Under the pieces are notes generated by a model. The model was not told the DNA's origin, ran no database searches, and saw only the letters and a list, made by a program, of their open reading frames with translations. This document shows positions 1 to 44,879 of a stretch of 64,000 bases of DNA, in pieces (within the stretch, counting starts at the first letter, position 1; the number at the start of each line of letters is the position of its first letter). Source of the DNA: Zeus faber (Eukaryota; Chordata; Actinopteri; Zeiformes; Zeidae); assembly GCA_960531495.1 (NCBI GenBank), contig OY482852.1:11766896-11830895 (forward strand), in the 5' to 3' direction. Made by a program: the position numbers and the translations under genes.

Positions 1-3000
1 CTGTGATGAAGTTAGCCAGCTGGAGATGCCGCTTCATCATTGCAAATCTCCCCAGAAGTATTTTACTGCGTGAGCTGAAGTTGGGAAACTCCCAGGCTAA
101 GAAAGCCAGTCTTTAAAAACAGAGACAAGAGGCGAGGCTGACGGAACGCAACGGCACGTTGGTAAGAGGCAGAACAAGCTGATCTGAATATCGTGCATAT
201 TGTTCGTCCCTCGCCCCTGAGACTCACCTCCGAGCCCCGGCGGGCAAGGCCTGGGCGCCGCCCCCACCGGGCAGGTGAGGAGCCTTCAGCATCACCAGGT
301 CGATGGGCTTGTTCTCAGAGTCCACCACCAATTCACCATCTGTTGGACAAAGGCACATTGGTGTCAAGTTGATACATCCTCTGCCATCGCGGAGGGCTCC
401 TCCACACATCTAGATCCTCGAGCTACGCTGGATATATATATCTTTCCTGAATCCTGTGGACACACATCTCATCCTGATGCTAAAGCTCAAAAGCAACGTA
501 TCCGGGCAGGTTTGAACCCGTCTAGCCATGTTTGCATTTTCAGAATCCCCCTCATCAGGCTCCATTCCAACCACATTCAGCGGGTTGGAAGGGAGCCGGT
601 GAGTATTACCGCAACAATAATGGACGAGCACTCGCCAACACCTGGAGTTAGCCAGCACCGCCAATACCTCTCTTTAACCTCTTTCCATTTCCTGTACTGG
701 ATTTCTATCCTTTGCAAACAGAGCCTTGTAGTCTTGGAACCTGACAAATCTGGAGCTCATGTTTTATTTGCTCTGGCAGGTGGGTCTGGCCCCCGTCCCG
801 TTCAGACAGATTTCCAGCCGACCTGGCCTGATTCGGGCCAATCACAATTTATCTAATATGGAGCGGGTTTGATAGCATGAGCGTACAGAGGGGAGCCGCT
901 GAGGCATTTTCATAAACAACCAAGATGGCTGCCAGTGATATGGAATGGTCTATTGAATACGCTATTGAGATAGTATTAAACAAATTGCGCAGTACATTTT
1001 CCTGAAAAAAAACAAACAAACAACAACAAACTACTGCTTTTGTTGAGAACAAAGATGTGTTTGCCGTACTTCCGACAGGATTTGCACGCTGTAGTCTGTT
1101 CACATTTTCCCGTAGCTCAATGCTATGTCACACGTTTCATTGCTCTGATTGGTTGTAGGTCTATCCAATTGCGTCCAATGCGAGACATTTGTCTCGCGGC
1201 TGTTGACAATGGTCCTTGGAAATTGAAAATGAACTGAGAGGCTCCAGACTAATTCTCATTTGCAAATTGGTTTGGCGACTTCAGGCTAAGAACCTTGTGC
1301 TTTTTGTCAATCGCTTCTGGTTTTCAAAGATTAGAGTCTGACTCCGTAATTCAATACAATTTACAATGTCTGGGTCACAATCTGATCGGAGTCTGAGGAC
1401 ATAAAAAATTTAAAAAATATATGAAGCTGATAGGGTCAGATTTGGTGGACCCAGACATTTCAGGTCATTTCAGGTAAAACAGCAATGCGGTGGTGATTAG
1501 TTGAAACAATATTTGGAAAACAAGATAAAAGTCGTATCTGGTGTAAGATAGATGGACCTACTTGTTAGCAGCAAAACAATAACTGTGTTTTTATAGGTCA
1601 TGTTCCTCATATGAAAAATATACATTTTTGACCACTAGCTTTTGATAAAGTTCATTTACCGATAGTCCATCCGTAGACCGTGTCCACGGCCGTGCGCAGG
1701 GCCTCGGTTCTCCCCCCCACCAGGCTCCGCAGCACCCCCTGTAGGCTGCTCTGCAGGGGGGAGAGGGGGGAGCTGCGAGCCACAGGGGACAGGGATGCCA
1801 CGGCGGCCCCTGGGGAACCCGGGTGCTCCAAGTGGAGAGTAGCGGCGATGTGGAGGAGCTTCAAACGACAGTTCTCCACTTGAGCGGGGTTGCCTTCTGC
1901 GGACACCAGGAAAGGCGAATTGTATACATGTAAAATAAAATAAATAAAATGCACAAAGGAACTTCAAGATACTGTCTTCATGGTAAGTATCAAACGCCAG
2001 CCCATATTTTAGCTCAACATAAAATGTCTCTCTCTCCCGATTCCTGTATTATCTGTTCTTGGCGTGTGTATTTTAAGTGTATTTTAGAGTGCCGTCTGCT
2101 AAACAATAGGCTTGCAACGTCAATACCAGTTTCATGCGGCCATCTACTAAGCCCCAGGGGTCTTCAGCCTCTGCCACCATGTTTAGGAGCTGTTCAGAAC
2201 AACCTTGATACATATGACAAAAAAATACATGCGCCATGTTCTTTGCCTTGGGTGTGAATAGTCAACTTTTAATGTTTTACCTTTTTTTCCTATTATTTAA
2301 AGGGACACAATATGAAAGACAATATAAAGTGGAATGAAGTATTTTGTGACCAAGGGAAGAAGAAAGGGATACATGGTATAGAAGTAAGTACTATTCAACA
2401 ACAGGAGGTTTAGTATTTCAGTACTCCTTCTCTGGGATGTTTTGCCGCTAGCCACAGTATAAACATGGTAAATGCTGTGCAGTGTTCAATGTTGCTGCAA
2501 ACATCAAACAGACTAGTAGTGCGGATAAATAACTTAAGCTGAAATCTCTTTTAATGCAGATAAAACAGTGGCACCTTCAGTCTTCATTTATGAATCAAGA
2601 ACTTGATAAACAATGTAAAGCGTGGCTGTTGTTCTCACTGACAAAACATGTACGTTCAATTACCAAGTGACAGAGTAACTAGGGATACTCAACACCTTTT
2701 AGGTATGGACCGAAATATCCCAACTACTACCAAGTAGTATTGAAACTTCTCCAGTGAGTAAATTACTTGCATTCGTTAGAAAGTCTTGACTATTTGTATG
2801 ATTTTGCTCGCAGCCAATCACTGCAAGTATTCTTTGAATTTATGAGACGTGCGATTGGTCCACTGCCGCAGCAGCTACAAGCCAGCCCATCACCGCAGAC
2901 GTTTTTGAATTTAATGCGATGTGTGATCTCTACCCCAGCAGTAGCTACAACAGTCTGTTAAAGCTTCACAATTTTTCAAGTCTGTCTTAAAATATGTTCA

Positions 3001-5990
3001 CATGAACAGGTTTTTCCTCGCTGTAATTATTTGTTTAAAATCACACTTTGTTGTACAGTTTTGGGGAGTTATTTAGTAAATATGCTAATAATTTTAACAG
3101 GTTCACAATGTATTCATGTAAAAAAATCCTTTGGATGGGGAGGAATGGTGGCATTGTACACAACTGAATGGTTCGATTCACATGATGGATATAGTAGAAA
3201 AAAAAAAGTATAGAATGAAGTACTCTACTGGGATCTCTATCGGGATCACTTTAAGGGTACTGGTATTGGTACTGGTATCATCATTTTTTAAACAATACAC
3301 AGCCCTAGCCACAAACCAGATATCAGTTTCAATAAGGTTCCACTCTGTCCCTGTCTTCACAGACAGAAAGCTCCGTTACTGCATCTATTTACTCTACAGG
3401 CAACTATTTAGATGATGTGTGCACAGGCAACAGCTAAGTGTAGACTGAGCTGTGTTTATTTTATGACATATACGGAATGAGAGTTACCTGAGAGTCGCTG
3501 CTTGTGCTGTGTCAGTGATGTGCAGTACTGAGGCTTGAGCTGCTGCAGGATGCACAGAGACCAAATCACGTCCATCTGCAGGAATGGCTCCAGGCCTGAG
3601 AGAGAACCCTCCAGCGCAGAGTGGACCTGCACGCACAATTAAACACAGTAATTAGTGACAGGTAGGGGTTTAGGGTATAACCACCTGCTCGAAAAGAAAA
3701 AAGAATAATTATAATAATAATGTAAGACCCTCCCCTCCTCAAGAAATAAAATAATAATAACATAGTAAGACCTCCCTCCAACACAACACATATTGAACAA
3801 TTAAGCACAATCAAATAGAATCTTTAACGCCTTAGAGGTTGGCTACCTTGCTGTAGAAGTCCTCTCCTTTGCTGGGTTCAAAACCCAATCTGGCAAATGT
3901 CATGAGCAGGTTACAGAGCTGTGGCATGCTGTAACTGTTTGCTATATAGTGCTGCAGAGAATTGAACAGGGGATAAAAGACAGAGAGGGTAAAGAGAAGG
4001 TCATTATACAAATGAACAATGTAGCTAATATGTACATCAAAACCTTCACTATGAGTTGAATCTGAATGTGTTCCCCATGTGAGACTGACCGAGGCAAAGG
4101 CTTCGTAGAGGGGGAGGTGAAGCCACTTGAGGAACCCTAAAGACTTAGCGCAGCGTGTGACATCAGCGGGGCTGAGCTCGGGCGTTCGGGGCAACAACTC
4201 AGAGGCCATCCGCTGAAACACCTGAGTATTGTGGAAATTTAACTTTCCTAAGAGAAAGCAAAAAGGAAACGAGAGAAACAAAAGTAAATATTAGGCTGGG
4301 CTAATACGACACTCCTATTGTTGACAGAACTTCTTACTGCCTGTGAGGATTAAAACTACACAAGAGAAACAAAATACATTGACTAAGGGAAGAAGAAAAG
4401 GACAACAAACCTATTCCATATTTTAATTTTATTAAATTTTTTGTACACTCGAGTGCAGGGGTTTTCAACCGGTGGTCTGTAGCCTTCTGGTGGTCTTCAA
4501 AGGCACTGCAGGTGATCCCGACCATGCATTCAATTATGTTGTTTAAAGCCAGAAGCGATGAAAATAAAGTTCACAGCTCCTGCTCTAGTCTACGAATAAT
4601 TAACAGTGATAATTCAGATCTAATGTGTGCTGCGTGTTTTCTCACCGTAAGCGTAGGCCATGTCCAGCAGCAGTGGAGTGGTCAGGTCAGAGGAGGGTTT
4701 CTGGAGCAGGTGATAGGACAGAGCTCTAAGCAGGGGAACACATCTGCGGCTCTGAGAGGCCAAAGAGACACACACCCTGCGCAGTTCTTCTGCCGAAAAG
4801 CCCTCCGCCAGCTCCAACGCCTGGGAGGGAAATTGAGAGAAAACATCACCTGGTTCATTTTGAACTAATTAATCATACATTGTCAATCCAACAGGCTCAG
4901 GCAAGACAAATGGGCTCATATAACTCATTCTATATTATACCTCTTTACCTTATTACTGAGTTGTGAGGGAGAAGTCTATTCATGAACAATACATTTTTTT
5001 TTTTTTTTTTTAACTCGTAATAAAATACTAGTGGCATCAATATAAATGCTAGCCTAAAGAATGTTGGATTTGAATGATCATATCAAGGTTTATAATGATT
5101 TTAAGTGCATTTCTTTCTCTGTACCTTGTCTTCTAGTCTGTCCTTTAAGGTAGGGGACATGTGTTCTCCTTTAGATATGAGTGCACTGACGGTTTTCGCA
5201 TCAGAGATCTCAGTCCAACGTAGCTCTAGCTGCTTCAATGCAGCGTTAACTATGACTGTGTCTGGTAGAGCTTTCCTCCAGGCTCCCCAGTCAACCAGAA
5301 AAGCCAGCTGCTTGTACGATAGCCGGCGAATTCGCCAAAGGACCTCTGTCTGAACAGAGTTAAGTACGGTAGACGTGGAGGGCAAATTCAAGATCCAGAG
5401 TGACCGCAACACAGAAACCAGTGTTCCATTCCACACAGAAGAGACCTGAAAAAGGCACAAACAAAATTAAGAAAAAGTTTCTTTGCAGTGCAATCCAAAC
5501 ACAACAGCCAATGTGTCCAACTTTTACAATTATTGCTTGTTTTTCCTCTTTTCCCCGGCATGCCTACCTGTTCGCTTAGAGCACCCATTAAATCCTGCAT
5601 CCTCGGATCCGTCACAAGTTCTGAGTTTGGTGCAACACCCTTGCCCTTCGCATCCTGGACCAATCGAGCCAGTTTCACCATGGCAATAGCGGCGTGGTTG
5701 CCATTTCCCCGGTGTTCGTGCCAGGCCAGCAAGACGTCATCTGGAGTAGCAGCCTTCTCCAAAAAGTCATCCAGCCGAGTACGTGTAGGCATTAACTCTG
5801 AGGTCTCCTCTTTGGCAGGACTCCTAGTATTGCACAGGGGCCTTCCCGGAACCTGTGGCCAGGTCTGATGAACCCATAGCAGCTCTGTAGACCCGGCGAC
5901 GGGGGGGATCCGACAGGCAGCCGCAACCGTGGCCTGCGAGGAGGCCCTGGAGAGAAGACTCGCACATCTGCCCAGCAGACGGCCGGCCAT
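1..5990 (-). CDS. tbrg4: FASTK-domain mitochondrial RNA-binding protein 4 (TBRG4/FASTKD4), partial at 3' end
   Basis: Nine exons on the minus strand, in transcript order: 5568-5990, 5125-5445, 4646-4820, 4090-4247, 3847-3951, 3488-3626, 1660-1896, 228-339, and 110 down to the window edge. Every visible junction is GT..AG and phases agree, giving about 593 codons; the human protein is about 631 residues, so only the last part of the C-terminal RAP domain is missing. The start ATG at 5990 opens a leader rich in Arg and Ser ([20 protein letters not shown]), as expected for mitochondrial import. Helical FAST-type repeats follow (for example [19 protein letters not shown] in exon 2), and the last exon begins with the characteristic [11 protein letters not shown]. 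Family knowledge: FASTKD proteins bind and stabilise mitochondrial mRNAs in the matrix. Other FASTKD members were considered, but the N-terminal and RAP-side matches favour TBRG4. Confidence 0.9.
2685..3310. repeat. Diverged interspersed repeat in tbrg4 intron 6
   Basis: The right end, read in reverse, contains the spaced GATACCAGTACCAATACCAG pattern after an AGGGCTGTG end; the left end begins AGGGATACTC. Similar tri-partite ATACC wording occurs at 23085-23625. It looks like a non-autonomous DNA transposon remnant, family not assigned. The rest of this 1.6-kb intron (1897-3487) shows nothing recognisable. Confidence 0.35.
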
Positions 5991-6508
5991 TTGGTCAGCC
6001 TGACAGGGTGAGGAGCGTGAAAACCTAAGAATGAGCGTCTCACAACGCAGCGGCCGGCACCATCGCTGCAGAGCTACATGACGGACACAACAAGGGACGA
6101 GATGGAGTTCATGAGCAGAGGGAAGCTCATTCCATCACAGAAAAAGATCACGCATGCACTGGAAATAGTACCGTGAATGGTATGGGAGCCAATGCCGATG
6201 ATGACTTTCTATTGCAACAATAACAATAATATTGACAACGAAAATCCATTTGATATGTACAGCGCTTTTCAAAATGGTCAATGACACTTTGGAGTATAAT
6301 GACGCATATAGACACCAGTTCATACATGGAGGCCTTCAGACATTAAAAGCAGTTTAATAGCATCCGGTAACAAATCCTGACCTTGTGGAAATGAGGAGTA
6401 ACCCCACAGTTAAAACACGTTTAATTCCTCCCACTCCTCAAATTAACGCCCCCACACATCGTTGTATACATGGTATCACCGTTTATTATAGTATTAAACT
6501 TTGCTTAC

Positions 6509-6700
6509 CTGGGTTAAGCTGGATGACAAGACGACTTAACGTTTGCTTCTCTCCGACATTCACATGTAACTGCCGCGGTCGCAGGGCGGTGACGTTGTGA
6601 CGCCGGATAAGGCGGAGCCCCACGTCAGGGGCGGTCTCAGGGTGATGACGTCTGCACGTGTGACGTTCAAAGTCTGCCGCGGACCGCGCTGCAATTGGTC
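6509..6700 (-). promoter_or_regulatory. tbrg4: Probable non-coding exon 1 and CRE-rich promoter of tbrg4
   Basis: On the minus strand a strong splice donor (CCCAG|GTAAGC) ends a putative exon at 6509. Acceptor-like sequences 10-35 bases before the ATG at 5990 (ATTCTTAG and CCCTGTCAG) could receive it. Just upstream, a CpG-rich stretch carries five TGACG motifs at about 6590, 6598, 6622 (reverse), 6646 and 6661, and a CCAAT box reading on the minus strand at 6694-6698. This resembles a TATA-less housekeeping promoter controlled by CREB/ATF factors. The exon's 5' end is not visible. Confidence 0.6.
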
Positions 6701-7087
6701 CAAAGTAAACAAGAGTGAAAGAAAGACTTTCTAGTCGTAAATACTTTACCAAACTCTCTCTGATGGTTAACGTATTGCTTTACATATAGTATAATCATTT
6801 CATTATTATTATTTATATATTTTTTATTTTATGTAAATTCTTATTTTCATATTTTTTTTTTCACGTTTGCTTGCTTTCACAACAATTTGGTCCTGCAGGC
6901 TTGTACAGTACTTTGTTGTTTTTTTTAAATTTTATTTTTTATTTTTTTGTTTACTTTGGTTTATTCCAAAGTATCATCTTTAAAATCTCTTTTTAAAACG
7001 TAGCCTTTAATTTTTTTCACAAGAAAAATGTATTGGTCTCGGGTACGAATGCACCACAAACATGACGAATGAGGAATGAGGAATTTG

Positions 7088-7383
7088 ACAGCCATCCTTC
7101 CACCAGGGGGCCGCCGGGAGCAGTGGGCAGCTTTCACTTTGCCTGCGCCCCGGGGACCAATTCCAGGTGGTGGATTCATGTTGTGGTCAGGGACAGTAAG
7201 CCCACCGCGTGTTTATAATTGTGGTCCTATTTATATTGGAGGATACCCATGTGAATGCAGGGAGGACATTTAAGCTCCACACAGAAAGGCCCCTGAATGG
7301 GAGATAACCCACCTGAGCACGGTGCTCAGGGAATCAAACCAAGGACCTTCTTAGTGTGAGGCAGCAGTGCAAGCATCGTGCCA
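7088..7383. repeat. Interspersed repeat, copy related to 25150-25430
   Basis: Shares GGGAGCAGTGGGCAGCT, a following GGACCAA block, and a terminal CTCCACACAGAA block with 25197-25430. In teleost genomes this wording (gaggaaaccca..cggggagaacatgcaaactccacacagaa) is a very common dispersed repeat. Orientation and ends are unclear. Confidence 0.5.
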
Positions 7384-7398
7384 TTATTTATCTATATA

Positions 7399-8912
7399 CA
7401 CTACTCACAAAAAGTTAGGGATATTTGGCTTTCGGGGGAAATTTATGGAAAATGTGAAAAGTTCAAGCTACAGTGATATTATATCATGAAAGTAGGGCAT
7501 TTAAGTAGAAGCATGCAATGGTGATTTCCTCATCTCAAACAATTTATTGAAACAAAAGCCAACAACAGTGGTGGGTTTACCACAACAAAAAATGTCAACG
7601 TCTCAATAACTTGTCATGTGCCCTTGAGCATCAATTACAGCTTGACAACGACGTCTCATGCTGTTCACAAGTCGACTTATTGTCTGCTGAGGCCTGGCCC
7701 CCCACTCTTCTTGCAGGGCAGCCCTCAGGTCATTGAGGTTCTGGGGTACAGAGTTACAAGCCTCTACACTCAGCTGATCCCATAGGTTTTCTATGGGATT
7801 CAGGTCTGGAGAAAGTGCAGGCAACTCCATTTGAGGTGCCTCAGTCTCCAGCAGCCGTTCCCTAATGATGCGACCTCCATGAGCTGGAGCGTTGTCATCC
7901 ATGAAGATGAACTTAGGCCTGTGTTGTTCATGCAGGGGCACAATGACTGGATTAATGATGTTATTCAGGTAGTATGGGCTTGTTACTGTACCATTCACAA
8001 AGTGTAGGGCAGTTCTGTATTGACTAGACACACCTGCCCACGCTGTAACACCACCACCAAAGGCTCGTCTGGTGACAACAGTGGCTGATGCATAGCGCTC
8101 TCCTTGACGTCTCCAACATCGTTGGCGGCCATCATTTCTGCTCAACGTGAATCGATTTTCATTAGAGAACAGCACTGAGGCCACTGGTCCCTCGTCCAGC
8201 GTAAATGCTCCCTGGCCCATGCAAGACGATGATGCCTGTGCCTGGTGGTGTGGTCAGGTACCCTTGCAGGTCGTCTAGCACGAAGACCACGCTGATGTCA
8301 ACGGTTTCGAATGGTCTGACGTGACACTTGGGTGCCTCTCACCTCCCTTAAATGTGCCTGGAGTTGAGTGGCATCATCATCTGGTTCTGCAGGGCACTGT
8401 TCACAATGAAGCGCTCATCAGTGTGGGATGTGGCCGAAGGACGTCCACTTCTATGCCTTTCTGTGACTCTTCCAGTCTCTCTGTATTTCTGTTGCAACCT
8501 GCTGATGACACTCTGTGACACTCTAAGCTCAGTGGCCACTTCCCTCTGGGAACATCCTGTTTGAAGCCTCGCAATGGCGAGGTACTGTTGATAAGTTGTT
8601 AGGTGTCGTCTTGGTCTCATGATGTCAAAACGTGAACATCATGATGAAGAGGACTGTTTAAATACCAATTCTAATTGGAAATGTATTGGTCGATTCATGG
8701 ATCAAACACCTGTTGTGAATTTTGTTGTTCAGCTCCTTGTTACAGAACAACAAGTTGTGCAAAAAGTACTGAAACATTAAACAGTTGGACATGTGCATTC
8801 AAAAGTTTAGAGAAGGTCAAAATAAGTTCACCTGTAAAGGTAATAGTGCATTTTAGGTTCATCCTGAAATTTCACCCGAAAGCCGAATATCCCGAACTTT
8901 TTGTGAGAGGTG
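7399..8912 (-). mobile_element. Tc1/mariner DNA transposon, degenerate
   Basis: Terminal inverted repeats begin CACTACTCACAAAAAGTTAG at 7399 and end CTAACTTTTTGTGAGTAGTG-like (CCCGAACTTTTTGTGAGAGG) at 8912; similarity extends about 45 bases inward. Each end abuts a TA dinucleotide (7397-7398 and 8913-8914), the Tc1/mariner target duplication. The 1514-bp length is typical. The transposase lies on the minus strand and is broken. Confidence 0.93.
7603..8620 (-). pseudogene. Broken Tc1-like transposase
   Basis: The N-terminal part (8348-8620) shows a helix-turn-helix (CSQREVATELRVSQSVISRL) followed by the GRPSATS linker. The C-terminal part (7603-8220) holds the DDE catalytic core, including MDDNAPAH and DLNPIENLWD. 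Between them the reading frame shifts twice and meets one in-frame stop. The first catalytic Asp, normally in an FSDE-type motif, reads FSNE here. All these lesions indicate an inactive copy. Confidence 0.9.
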
Positions 8913-9069
8913 TATGTATCCTTATATTTTTCAATTTGTTTAGTATCTCTGTAGCCCTGTCTGGTATTTCTGGCATCACAATCAAGCCAGACGCAAGGAA
9001 GTTAAGCTTCTTCTGGCTAACGTTTTTACTGAAGTCAATGAGGAAATTATTTAAGAGCATCTACCGCCT

Positions 9070-9845
9070 AAAGGGGACCTATTATGCTTCTTTTAAACAA
9101 GTTAATATACGTCTCTCAGGTCCCAAAAGCATAATTTTGGAGTTTTTTGCTGAAACTACCACTCAGATTATGCATTCTAGCCATTCTCACATGCCTCTAA
9201 ACACATACTGTTCTCGACGGGCTGTTTCAGTGGGTGGGGCCACCCTCTTATTGCCCCAAGTTCTGTGAGCCAATGGGGTTTGAGCATGGCTTCCGGGTTT
9301 CGTTGTATTTACTCCATAACTTTCACTTATTTCACCTTATCAGTCCACCAAAATCTGTTTCTGAACACATTTAAGGGGAGAAATAAGCAATCCAGTTGTT
9401 GCAACGCCAAATTTGTTTGTTTCCGACTTGCGTTGCCGTGCTTCAAGTTTGTGGGGGACACCGGACTGGGACACTGCCTGCAGGGATTTTTTGTTTCTTT
9501 CAATTAGTGAATGTCGGAAAATAAAATTAATGAAATAAATGACATAAATACATCAACAATAAAAAAAATAAATGTTATTGGTTTTGTTTGGAGAAACATA
9601 CAGCAGATCGGATGGAACAGATGACCATATTAATAAATCTGTGGCGAGCTGATGTCAGCCTGTGCAGAGTGTAGAAAAAACCTGTAAAAACCGAGCGTTC
9701 AGATGCCTGAGCGTTTTGTTTACAGTGATTACTTCGTCATTAGTTTACCTCATCATTTGACACTTTTGCCACTTCTAATATGAACGTCAGACATTGTAAC
9801 ATATATATGACAGAAAATAAGGAAAAGCATAATAGGTTCCCTTTT
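9070..9845. mobile_element. Miniature inverted-repeat transposon, copy 1
   Basis: The left end AAAGGGGACCTATTATGCTT is mirrored at the right by AAAAGCATAATAGGTTCCCT, giving terminal inverted repeats of about 20 bases around a 776-bp body with no coding capacity. A second, interrupted copy lies at 46134-47850. Internal text such as GTTCTGTGAG(C/T)CAATGGGGT is shared by both. Confidence 0.8.
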
Positions 9846-11785
<1,940 letters not shown>

Positions 11786-11905
11786 CACAGGTGACCTGGC
11801 TAGGGGTGACATTGGTACCACTTTGGGGAGGGCAGCATTTAGAACATGTGCTTAAACGTGAGCACCGTTTTTGCGCATGATCACACATTTAGGGGAGGTT
11901 CAGGG

Positions 11906-11913
11906 TATATAAG
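11906..11913 (+). promoter_or_regulatory. atp4a: Putative TATA box of atp4a
   Basis: TATATAAG lies 188 bases before the ATG at 12101. A start site near 11936-11943 would give a leader of about 160 bases that contains a (TG)n run at 11949-11976. A TATA box suits a strongly tissue-restricted gene. Not proven without transcript data. Confidence 0.55.
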
Positions 11914-12100
11914 TATTTCCCAGGAAGGTTTTTCCTGTTTCTTGGCCTCGTGTGTGTGTGTGTGTGTGTGTGTGTTTTTGAGAGAGGTCGGGGGTTGGGA
12001 GCGGACCAAAGCAACAGCCAAGATTTCGGGAAAGAAGAAGGATCGAGTGGTCTGGACGTCCATCGATTTGGGACAGGAGTCTCCTGTTAGGATCACAGCC

Positions 12101-20911
<8,811 letters not shown>

Positions 20912-22682
20912 GTGGCACATCCAACCGTCCACACACCAAAATAGCAATTATCTCATTCAAGTATGACGGTGGTCACATAATCGTATTTGTTTCCAACGCA
21001 TGTAATATTTCTCGATTTGTGTTTTATATCTAATCCTATTAAGTTGAATACTGATATTAATATGTAATTGTGATAATTATATTGATGTCATAAACCATTT
21101 TAAAATCTTTTGAGAAAATAAATGGTAACGACTGCTAAACGTTATCATTGAATTATTCATTTAAAGCCTTTTGATGCTCTTTGGCTGTGTGTGTATTCCG
21201 TTTTTGCTAATAAAGATTATTATAACTATAATAAATGACAAATGAGATCTTTTAGAGTTTTTCAGACATTTCCTAATGATTTATCCTCAAAGTCAACAAA
21301 ACGCATTCGGTTTCACAGCCCTTTCTTCTTTGTCTGTATATACTTATATATTTGAATATACTTGTGTATGTAACAAAGCAACGGATTTGAATATGAGATA
21401 TGAAAATATGAAACATGAGGATTATTATTTTTTTATCCCATTTTGACAAACTGGTGTCAATGTGACACACCGTTTCACTCACTGATACCTTTTCTGATAA
21501 GGACCTTCTGCACAAGGAAACCTTGAGCCGGTTTTCAAAGTATGTTTTAAAGTACGGTGTGCCAGAGGGTCAATTATGAGTCCAAATGTATTGTCTTTAA
21601 GCATGCTGCCCCTGCCTCACTGCTTCGCTGATGGCACCAACCTGTACCTTTCCATTAAAAGACCATACCCCTGTCGAATGAACTTTAAGTCTGTTTACTA
21701 GACAGCATACACATTTTACATTACCCGTGACCTGATACTGATGATGAAACTCACGTTTTTCGATTTTTGATAGTCTCTATTAAAATTTTAGAGATATTAT
21801 GAAAAAAAACCTATATTAAATGTATCTCCGAGTCTCTCTGACAACTATGGATTTAAGTAACTTATGCTGTACCGTTTTGCTGTATTTATGCATTATACCA
21901 AACCACGAGCTGAGTGTATGGTACAACCCTGGGTGTTGGAGGACCGTGGATTATGCAAATCCATCCTGTTTAACATTTTCATGTATTTGGAAAACACAAC
22001 AATCTCAGGTATAAAGACGTCATCGTGAAGAACACGGACTGCAGAGCAAAGGTGTTCCGGTCAAGAAACTGAATGGTCAGGGTTTGAATTTGTCGTTAAA
22101 ACATTTGGAAGCCGAACATTTCAATGACCAAAGATCAACGACCAAAATGGCCGGGGTGGGGTTTATGTGCGATACCTGTCCGGAATCACCAGATAAATAT
22201 TGTAAATAACAAACTGGAACGACAGCTTTACAGTACATGAAAGTCTTTTAAATAGCGCTGACAGTCGTCATCAAAACAAATGAGTGCATGTGAATCGCTT
22301 TCGGCGTGTGTTTTCCTCTGACCATCTTGCCCACGTTTGGGTAACTGTCTTAACTCCACATGGTTTCAAGTAGACAATGCTTCATTTTCCGATTCATCTC
22401 AGCATGGCCACTGAGCAAAATACTTTGTTTCTAAATACTATGTTGTTCCCTGAGCTATAGTATCAGAAGAATTGAAGGCACGATCGATAATCACAAGCAG
22501 TCATTTTTGGGGTCAGAAAGGAAGAGAAAGTTGCTTTGCACAGAATGTCCACAGCGACCGTGTGAACATTGGTCGGGTTTTCTTCTCAAATCTCTCATTT
22601 CTTTCAGTCCTTGTTTCCGATCCCGCCTCTCTCTTTCTCTCTCTCTCTCTCTTCTTGCCCTCTCTGGTTTCCTCCCTTCCGT
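20912..22682. other. Convergent intergenic region, 3' UTRs of atp4a and dennd3
   Basis: Plus-strand AATAAA signals occur at 21117-21122 and 21209-21214, about 210 and 300 bases after the atp4a stop, and are the likely polyadenylation sites. The rest is AT-rich, with no ORF that resembles a gene. No obvious minus-strand AATAAA for dennd3 was found by eye. Confidence 0.55.
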
Positions 22683-43527
<20,845 letters not shown>

Positions 43528-44664
43528 CGCAGCGCCAAGAACCCGGCCCCGGGAGACGCTCCCAAAAGGCCAACTCACAACCCAAAGGGAAACGAGAAAG
43601 AACGGGAGAGTCAAACGAAAGGAAACAACCGCAGAGACAGAACGTAGAAGACGGAAGGTAGAGACACGCGAGGCAGATGCCACTGAACACCTCTCCGAAT
43701 TTACAGCGGCTGAAGCGTCAGCAGGATCCGAAACGTGTTTTTTTGGGGCGGGGGGGGGGGGGGGGTTGTGTTTTTTTTTTATTATTATATTTTTTTTCTC
43801 CAAGCATCTGATTATTTTTCTTGTTTTCCGCCATCTCTTTGCTCTCCAATCACCAGACGGATCTGACCTTAGAAGTTTTCAACCACATGATAGACTGGTC
43901 TTTCCGGCTCAGCGCCAGCGCCTTTACCAAACACACACTGGGCCGCAGCGATCAACAACATGCAGTACATGAGAATCAATCAGATGTTGATTTTGTGTTG
44001 AAATTATTATTCTATGAAATGGTCTTCAAATAACTACAAATGTGTTGTTTGGTGGTGGGTATCGTCATCTATATGCACGTGTTGCACGGCAGTAAGGTAG
44101 GTAGCGCCAGAGTCACTGCTCCAATGAATCAATCGAAAATGATAATGACCAAACAAATCAGAAGTTATCTATCAACAGTGCATTCATTCATCACTTTCAG
44201 TCGGTCACACAAGGACATGGCACGGGAACACACTGTCTTATCCGTTTACTATAAATAACACACTTCAATTTTTTTTTTTTTTTTTTTTGGATGAATTAGC
44301 GAAAGTAAGTTAAAAGCGAGACTGTAATATGTTCATTAAATAGAAATCCCGGCTTCACACAGAAAACATTATGAAATTATATGTCTTTCTTTACAGCCGG
44401 TGCTCCCTCCTCTGGCCATTTTCTATCCAATCTATTCTATAGCTCATCCCCCACTCAGAGACGGGGGCCAAAACGACTAATTTGATTAAAAATGCCTCCT
44501 CTTGGAAAATTAGACTCATGGGTGCAGAGGAGGACACACGCCGGCATGATCTCCCTTCATGTGAATGGGTTACACACATCGGGCATTCTTTACAACTCTA
44601 GAGGATAGAGGCCCCGTTCCCCACGGCACATCCCTGCACACTTTCTACAAAGCACTTGTCGTGT

Positions 44665-44703
<39 letters not shown>

Positions 44704-44879
44704 CTTTTTTATGACATTTTGAACATGGGTCGCTCCAGCTGAGGAAACCGGCCCCTTGCAATTTGGAGGTGTAGTCAGTAAAGTATCAGGGCACGGTCAT
44801 GTTGTAGTAATACCATTTAATGCAACACACAGTGCTGTGATCATATCTATTCAAATACTATTCGTTTGCAATGAAACGA
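43528..44879. other. Upstream region of dennd3, no further gene seen
   Basis: GC-rich sequence with many CpGs directly before the dennd3 ATG (43527-43700) probably holds 5' UTR. Further out are a C/G homopolymer near 43747-43765, a T-run at 44270-44289 and (GT)15 at 44671-44700. ORFs here lack coding character. Confidence 0.5.

Noticed and set aside
5792-6043. Alternative start for tbrg4 at 6043
   Set aside because: It is in another frame, lacks homology and overlaps the mitochondrial leader of the real ORF.
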